From positions 177,327,741-177,391,740 of the forward strand of contig CM041465.1 in assembly GCA_023213395.1 (NCBI GenBank): a stretch of DNA of 64,000 bases. Direction: 5' to 3'. The notes below the pieces were generated by a model. The model worked only from the letters and a program-made list of their open reading frames with translations, was not told where the DNA came from and did no database searches. Source of the stretch: Cycas panzhihuaensis (Eukaryota > Cycadophyta). Positions 58,020-64,000 of the stretch are shown here, piece by piece (the stretch's first letter is position 1; each line of letters opens with the position of its first letter). The position numbers and the translations under genes are program-made.

Positions 58020-59648
58020 CTCTTTGTCAATGGTGGGAGGAATTGTATAATCAATGGGTGATGATAAAGAAGGGGCTCAAATTGCGCATCAAATTGTTTG
58101 GTAAAGAATGCAAACGTTAGCTCGAGGAACAAAGGAAATGCATGCTGATAGCCATTCGTTATATGCAAAAAGGAATTTAGAGGGGGAAAAGGTACACCTG
58201 ATTTCTCATTTAAGGTCATGGACTTAAATGGTCAATTTCTTCAAATGCAAAATTAGGAAGCAAATAAATGGAAAGCATGGTTCAATATCAAATGGAAACT
58301 TCATGCTAATCAAAATTCAAAAATTTTCAATCACTGTGCTAAAGCTTTGTAAAATCAACAAACTCTTAAATGTCTATAGGTCTCTACTACAGAGACCACG
58401 TATTCGCGTTCTAAAATTTAATGAGAGATATTCCAACATTTTGATAGACTGTGGACCACCCAAGGTTTCTCCTTGGATAGGGCCTTATCCATCAAAATCA
58501 TCCTCTCTAAGGTGAATCATGTCCCTAAGGAGTGTTGTAGAAATCTCAATGAATCCCTCAGTAGACCAATCACCGGAGAAGAAATACACAAAATCATGAC
58601 AAAACTTCCTAAAGGTAAATCAATTGGCCCAAACAGAATGCCTATTGAGATTTTACTGGCTATTGACTTAGATGAGGTGCCTTAGGTTTTAGTGGATGTA
58701 GCATAAGAGGTTCACAACACAGGTAAAATGCATCCAACTATTAATGCGACATTGGTTTCTTTGATTCCAAAAAGTGGAACCCTGTCCACCATCTATTATG
58801 GGAGACCTATAAGCCTCTGTAATATTGCATACCATATAATAGTCAAAGTACTAGCTAATCTGCCAAAAGTCCTTCTTCCTCAAGTTGTTAATGAAAACCA
58901 AACAACATTCATGAAGGATCATCATATAATAGATAGTATAATCATGATTGAAGAGGCTTTTCATACCATACATACAAAAAGACAACAAATAACTTTGTTT
59001 AAATTGGATATCAACAAAGCCTATGACATAGTGGAATGGGATTTTCTGCTAGCCATTCTCCCCTAAAAGGGTTTACAACCAAACCATATCAACTGGATCA
59101 AAGCCATGATATCCTCTGTTTCTATGGCCATAAAAATCAATGACTTTGTTCATTGTCTTACCCATACCAGTAGAGGAATTCGTCAGGGTTGCCCTTTATC
59201 ACCCTACTTATTTGTGATTGCCATGGAAGGACTTTCCTCCTTATTAGATTGGCTTCAGACAACAAGTCTTCTTCAAGGGATTTCTACTAACGGAATGGAG
59301 GGTGCAACACACCATATCTTCATAAATGATATCATTTTGTTAGGCCATCCTTCTCATTTAGAAATCGGCATCTGGGGTCAAGCTCTCAGTTTTTTTGGTC
59401 TAACAGTAAGGATGATGATCAATCACAATAAATCCAGTATCATATTTAATGAAGTAGATGAAAAAATTCAAGACATCTTGTCATCTACTATTGGAGTCCT
59501 AATTGTTCCTAGAGCCACTATTTTCAAATACTTAGGAATTCTGACGGGCTTTTCTATAGTAAAAATTGCAGATTGGTGTCCCTATATTCTGAAAATCAAG
59601 AAGAAGTTGGATTCATGGCCAATCAAATCACTTAATTTAGCTGGTTAA
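58020..59648 (+). pseudogene. LINE ORF2, reverse transcriptase
   Basis: Motifs in order: GEEIHKIMTKLPKGKSIGPN, ATLVSLIPKSG, RPISLCNIAYHIIVKVLAN, NQTTFMKDHHIIDSIIMIEE, FKLDINKAYDIVEWDFL, RGIRQGCPLSPYLFVIAMEG, and the catalytic box FINDIILLG. The family has FADD, so the first catalytic Asp is Asn and the enzyme is dead. 59106-59648 is the longest open stretch. 58020-58470 is the poorly preserved linker from the endonuclease. Confidence 0.88.
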
Positions 59649-61128
59649 AGAAGCCTTTTATAATCAACCCTAACCCAGATGCCAAATTATTTAAGGCCCA
59701 TAATCCAAGCTTCTAAAGTTGTCCTTTTCGTAATTTGAAGTTTGTTCATAACATTCCTCTGCAAACCTTGGTTAGTTGAAGCGGAGACATTTCACCCAGT
59801 GAAGTAGAGTACGATGACAAATCACAAGGGCTAAGGTGGTTTGGGTCCCAAAGATCCCATTTATTATGACGAAGGTTTGAGGGGCAAAGCGTCTATGGGA
59901 TCTCTGGAATAGAGAAAATGATAGACGAGTATGCATCATCAAGAGGAAATATTATTTTGAATATACCACTAAACAACAAGTAGCTTCTCCAAACTACTTA
60001 ACAAAGGTTCTATAGTTTGGAATCATATGGTGGCAACTTGGAACAATCTTCACTATAACATTATATATTCCTTAAAATCAATGGGTATTCAAGTTAACTT
60101 TTAGACTGATAAATAATTGCCTCTTGGGTTCTCTCCACTAATTAGTCAAGGGGAGTTTACCTTGTTGGCATAGTTCTTCACTGCTCATAACTGACACTTT
60201 GTGGCTTAATTCTAAGATTTTCATTAGCTTTGTTGGAAGGATTGTGTCAAGCTTGTAACAAGGATCAACCCTCAACCTGAACCTTTTATCATTCAAATGG
60301 CCAAAAGACTCAATTTCTTCTTATAGCAAGTGAACCCTTTTGTTGCTTAAAGGACCTAGAGAGGGAGGAAGGACTAAGGTTCCTTTCTAGGGGTTGAGTA
60401 TTTGAACCTATAGAATTTTATTACTTATTATATATTCAACAATATTGTCATGTTCAACTTTAAGCCAAATGGGGATGGATATGGTGGAAGCGAGCACAAT
60501 CCGAACATAATGTGCTTCACTGAAGAATTCTACATAAAACATTCATTTTTCAAAATAAGTGGGATCAATGGAATATAAATTAATAATCTTCTTATTTAGT
60601 GTGTGGTGCTCAGAATGATAGTTTCAATCACATCTGGTGGTACTGTACTGTCATCCAGTTCAGGGCATTTGGTACACTTCCTTTTAGATCTTGAACCTGG
60701 ATCAAGGTTTTTCTAATATCCAAGATAGCCACTTCCCCCTTCATTCTTGGCTAGTTAAATAAAGTTGATCAACAACTTATACTTGGTTTGTGAGTCGCTG
60801 AGACTTGATGAACCTCTGGCTTCTTCTTCTCAAAACCATCATTCATTAAATTTGAAAAATTCATACAATAACTTATTTCCAAAAAGTAGTTCCATTTTTC
60901 AAGCATTCTTATAATCACCTAAGGAAGGAAATTTTATTATCGCTGTTGCACAACCCTTGCTTTATTCCTCTTTGCAAAAGTTTCAAGACAAATCTCCTTA
61001 TAGATAATGTTATTTTCAATTCACTGTATGTAAAAAATTGAGTGAATAAATCCTCGTGACCCAATGGACTTCTTAGCCACTTGTATTGATTTTGATTTTA
61101 TAATATAATGATATCCATTTTTACCTTC
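59649..61128 (+). other. Decayed C-terminal part of LINE ORF2 and 3' UTR
   Basis: After the stop at 59646-59648 only short coding echoes remain, which fits a heavily mutated zf-RVT-like tail, but no motif is firm. The end is AT-rich and leads into the A-rich tail. Confidence 0.5.
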
Positions 61129-61141
61129 AAAAGAAAAAAAC

Positions 61142-61154
61142 ATTATCAACACTT
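61142..61154. repeat. Target-site duplication, right copy (LINE)
   Basis: ATTATCAACACTT, identical to 55154-55166. Confidence 0.9.
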
Positions 61155-61185
61155 TTCTATAATATTAAATTTCATTATTTTTTAC

Positions 61186-62335
61186 TTGAATTTTTTTTTG
61201 AACTCTTCAAAAATTTTCCATCTTAGTGACATGGTCCACATATTTGTAATTAGGTCCTTAATTGGATGGTACATCAATTGTACTTAATTATTTTGCACTA
61301 GCTTTTGAAAGAAACAAGGATGGATCTTGATATATGTTACTTTTGCATGAAAAACAAGATTATTTAGAGTTAGATGTTGCTCTACTTATTGTAGAATAAA
61401 ATTCTAGCACCCACCCTCTTCATGAATTTGAGTGGGTTTATGTATCTTCTTTAACTAAATTGTCTCAGAAGTAGTAGCAATTATCATACAATAATATTAT
61501 AGTTTATTTTTTGTCAATGCAAAAAATAACAGTTGATTCTGGTGTGGATGTGCATGGAAGTAGATTTTTTGTTAGCATTATCACCTGATCAATGTAAATG
61601 TGTGTACCCTTACAATCTAAAATTTGTGTACTTGGAGAACTTGAGCTTAAAATTAATAGTCCCTTGTACATCCTTCAAAATGTATTTAATAGCTTTCTAA
61701 TGTGAAATGGAAGGACCGCTCATTAATTTTGACACCAGTCTAACAACATAGTTGATAGTAGCTTTCATGGTAGTTAGATCAAACACCTATCAATTGTCTG
61801 AACAAAGTCTCGTCAATAGTCTTCTTATTGATTTGTCTAGTTAGCTTTGCACTTGTTTATATGGCGATAGCAACAATTTTGCACATATCCATATGGAATT
61901 TGTTCAATAAATAGTGTCCATATTTGTACTGTGACTTGAATATTTTATTGTGACTATTGTATCTTGATCCTAAGATAGTGATGTTGATGTCTTGATCCAT
62001 CCTCTCAAAAAGGCTTTTGACAAATGTCTTTTAAGATTTACAATATGTTTAATGCCACTTCTAGTGATGATGATTAAATCATTAACTAGAAGTATGTGTT
62101 CATATTCTAAATTCACGTATAAATTGTGATCTGAATCATAACTTGTGAAACCGTGATTTAAGAAATGTTCACTGATTCGAGTGTACCAAGTAATTGGAGT
62201 TTTATTTCAACTCATATAAGGCTTTCTTAAGTCTATAGACCAAATATGTTGACATTATTGTGGCTCATTATTTTGAATTGTGAGCCTCTCTAATATTTGT
62301 ATTTTAATAGTTACTAAATTTGTGATGTTATGTGA
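61186..62335 (-). pseudogene. Relic of a copia reverse transcriptase and RNase H
   Basis: Minus-strand text, broken by stops and frame shifts, follows copia pol closely. Near 62240 it reads VYRLKKALYELK, then an SDHNLYV-like block and an LLVNDLIIIT segment where YVDD has been lost. At 61.7-61.85 kb it has DETLFRQLIG, then VRLVSKLMSGPSISH, AIKYILKDVQGTINFKLKFS and a TNFRL..GYT block. From 61.2 to 61.38 kb it has NNLVFHAK.., LVQNN.VQLMY and a KIFEEF end. No LTR was found next to it. Confidence 0.75.
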
Positions 62336-64000
62336 GTTGGTGAGTGATTGGGGGTTACACGACCAATCTCATACATGTGTCAATCCTTCTTGGATCAATA
62401 TTTCATTTAGGTTCGTATAGAAGTACATATTATGCGTTATAAAAGGAAGAAGAGAAATTAATGGAATGGAATTTAATTTTTTCATTAAATAAATAAGTTA
62501 ATTCACCAATTTAAGTGTTCTCCAAGTATGCTTTGAATTAACTACATGGCACTTAAGAGTATTTTTAGGTGCAAGATTAGCAGTTATATATGCTAGTTGC
62601 AGAGATCTAGGGTTTGTAATGATAGTTTGTAACATTGTGAAATAACATATTTATGTTTTGATTTGTATTTTTGTTAACATGTTATAAACTATTTTTTGGT
62701 TGAGATATTTTATTGTTAGACAATATTAGGTTATGCATGTTATAGAGATGGTTTGCAAGTGTTTAATGGGTTGTTTTTATAATAGAGGCACTCCTCTATA
62801 AATTTGTTTTCAAACACAAACATGAGTATTGTTGACAAGACAAAATTAGTTATAAACTTTAAAGGGGAATTGTCGCAGTACAATCCTTGTTTAAGATTTA
62901 ATGGTATAGTATTCAAATAGGTTGAAAATGGTTGTTCATACACTTGGTGTATAATTTTTTTTTTCCAGTTGATAATCATATTAAAAAATAACATGCAAGA
63001 TATTTAAAAAACATACAAAACACCCAAATTCTATTCACTCACATGCAAGTTTAAACAAAAAAATGGTGGCAAGTATAGCTTATTTAATGAGCATTTCACA
63101 AGCAAACTTTCGAGGATAAGTTGACCTATTTGATGACCATAATAGGCAAAAAGAAAGACCTGCATATAGCAAGTTTTCTACTTTAATGGAATGCTACAAA
63201 TCACAGAGAGAGGTGCCTGGAAAATCAATAAAAGAGATGTGATTTTATCCAGTGTGAAAAGGAAAACCACCAATGCAAAAGGAAGTTTTTAATGGTATGT
63301 AATACCATCATTGGATACCATCTTGAAAAGACAATGGACCACTGAAAATCAATGGCCCTCATTCTAATGTAATGCTAAAATAGTGATTATACTTGCCATT
63401 CAAGGGGTCTGAATGTGGTCACGAAAGAAGGTAGTAAAATAGTGTTTTTCAAACCTTAGAAGGGTTAAATATACTTTCAAATATTTCATAGGAAATATAT
63501 TAAAATAAACAATCTAAAGTTATTAAAACTTCATGTTTCATTAAAAAATATTAGGCTTTCCTATATTTTGCAGATGGGTGACTATATTGACAAAATTATC
63601 GTTTTTCCTTGCATTCCATCACCATTGAAAATTTGTGGGGAAAACCCACTATATTCACCATGATTAGGAGAAAACCCACTTCATAAAAAAGGACAAAGCA
63701 TAATGAACTTACATCCCTCAAAGATTGAGAAAACATTACGTTGATAATTGAGCCATCAAGATGCCATTACACAATGGTGGATAACCAAGGATATTGCTAT
63801 AAGAGATTTCACAACCCCAAGGAAATCCATCATGAGTCCACGAAACAATCGAGAAAGTATTTAACCCATCGTAAAGGAAGAATAGTAAGGTCATAAGTAA
63901 GCAAACTCATATAACAACACATATTGGGCTTATGATTGAAATACAAACCTATTGAGATACCATTGTTTGGCAGACATATGCCGAGAAGAAGAGAGATCAC
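62336..64000. other. AT-rich sequence, nothing recognised
   Basis: No coding pattern on either strand beyond a chance 84-codon frame at 62740-62994 with no family resemblance. A short direct repeat GAAAACCCACT occurs at about 63640 and 63672. Confidence 0.5.

Larger units (their letters stand above)
55167..61141 (+). mobile_element. L1-type LINE (non-LTR retrotransposon), structurally complete, decayed
   Basis: Flanked by a perfect 13-bp target duplication, with a GC-richer 5' UTR (about 55167-55726), ORF1, ORF2 with endonuclease and RT, a decayed 3' part and an A-rich tail (AAAAGAAAAAAAC, 61129-61141). About 5.98 kb. It is full length by structure but frames are interrupted. It sits 3 kb downstream of the ERF gene in the same orientation. 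Confidence 0.9.

Noticed and set aside
62740-62994. 84-codon minus-strand frame
   Set aside because: AT-rich chance frame without motifs or neighbours.

Overview
This is a plant nuclear window made almost entirely of decayed retrotransposons, with one well-preserved host gene: a group VII ERF transcription factor at 50.8-52.1 kb. The plant assignment rests on that gene and on plant-type Ty1/copia, Ty3/gypsy (Tat-like and chromovirus) and L1-type LINE elements. Old LTR pairs (about 10-17% diverged by hand alignment, mostly by transitions) and deep nesting suggest a large, slowly purging genome such as a gymnosperm or another large-genome seed plant. The species cannot be fixed from the sequence.

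Layout. 1-1.06 kb: 3' end of a copia element (family A, + strand). 1.07-3.89 kb: gag, protease and integrase of a Tork-like copia (- strand), cut where its RT should begin. 3.89-47.07 kb: a large nest. The outermost layer is a Tat-like gypsy element (- strand) whose 5' LTR is 43910-47074 and whose gag/protease (40.1-43.9 kb) and RT/RNase H/integrase (5.9-8.4 kb) were split by a family-A copia element (9535-40094, + strand, 306-bp LTRs). That copia was itself hit twice: by a second Tat-like element (13755-30348, - strand, 3-kb LTRs) in its integrase, and by a chromovirus (32210-38584, - strand, 375-bp LTRs, identical ATCTT target duplications) in its RT. Joining the copia text across each insertion and dropping one target-site copy continues its pol reading frame. 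The inner Tat-like element carries an archaeal-type RNase H downstream of integrase and an antisense reading frame resembling the plant mobile domain, and it lacks most of its RT and pol RNase H.

47.1-50.1 kb: AT-rich spacer with no convincing gene. 50.1-52.5 kb: a GC- and CpG-richer island with the ERF-VII gene. It has two exons, 399 codons, an N-terminal Met-Cys N-degron signature and one AP2 domain, with G-box palindromes and a TATA box upstream. This is the only gene likely to be functional; by family knowledge it would be an oxygen-responsive transcription activator.

52.5-55.15 kb: AT-rich spacer. 55.15-61.15 kb: a structurally complete but decayed L1-type LINE with a 13-bp target duplication. 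61.19-62.33 kb: a copia RT-RNase H relic (- strand) next to the LINE. 62.3-64 kb: nothing recognised. Coordinates of TE domains are approximate because frameshifts and stops break them; LTR ends, PBS/PPT positions and target duplications were located base by base.
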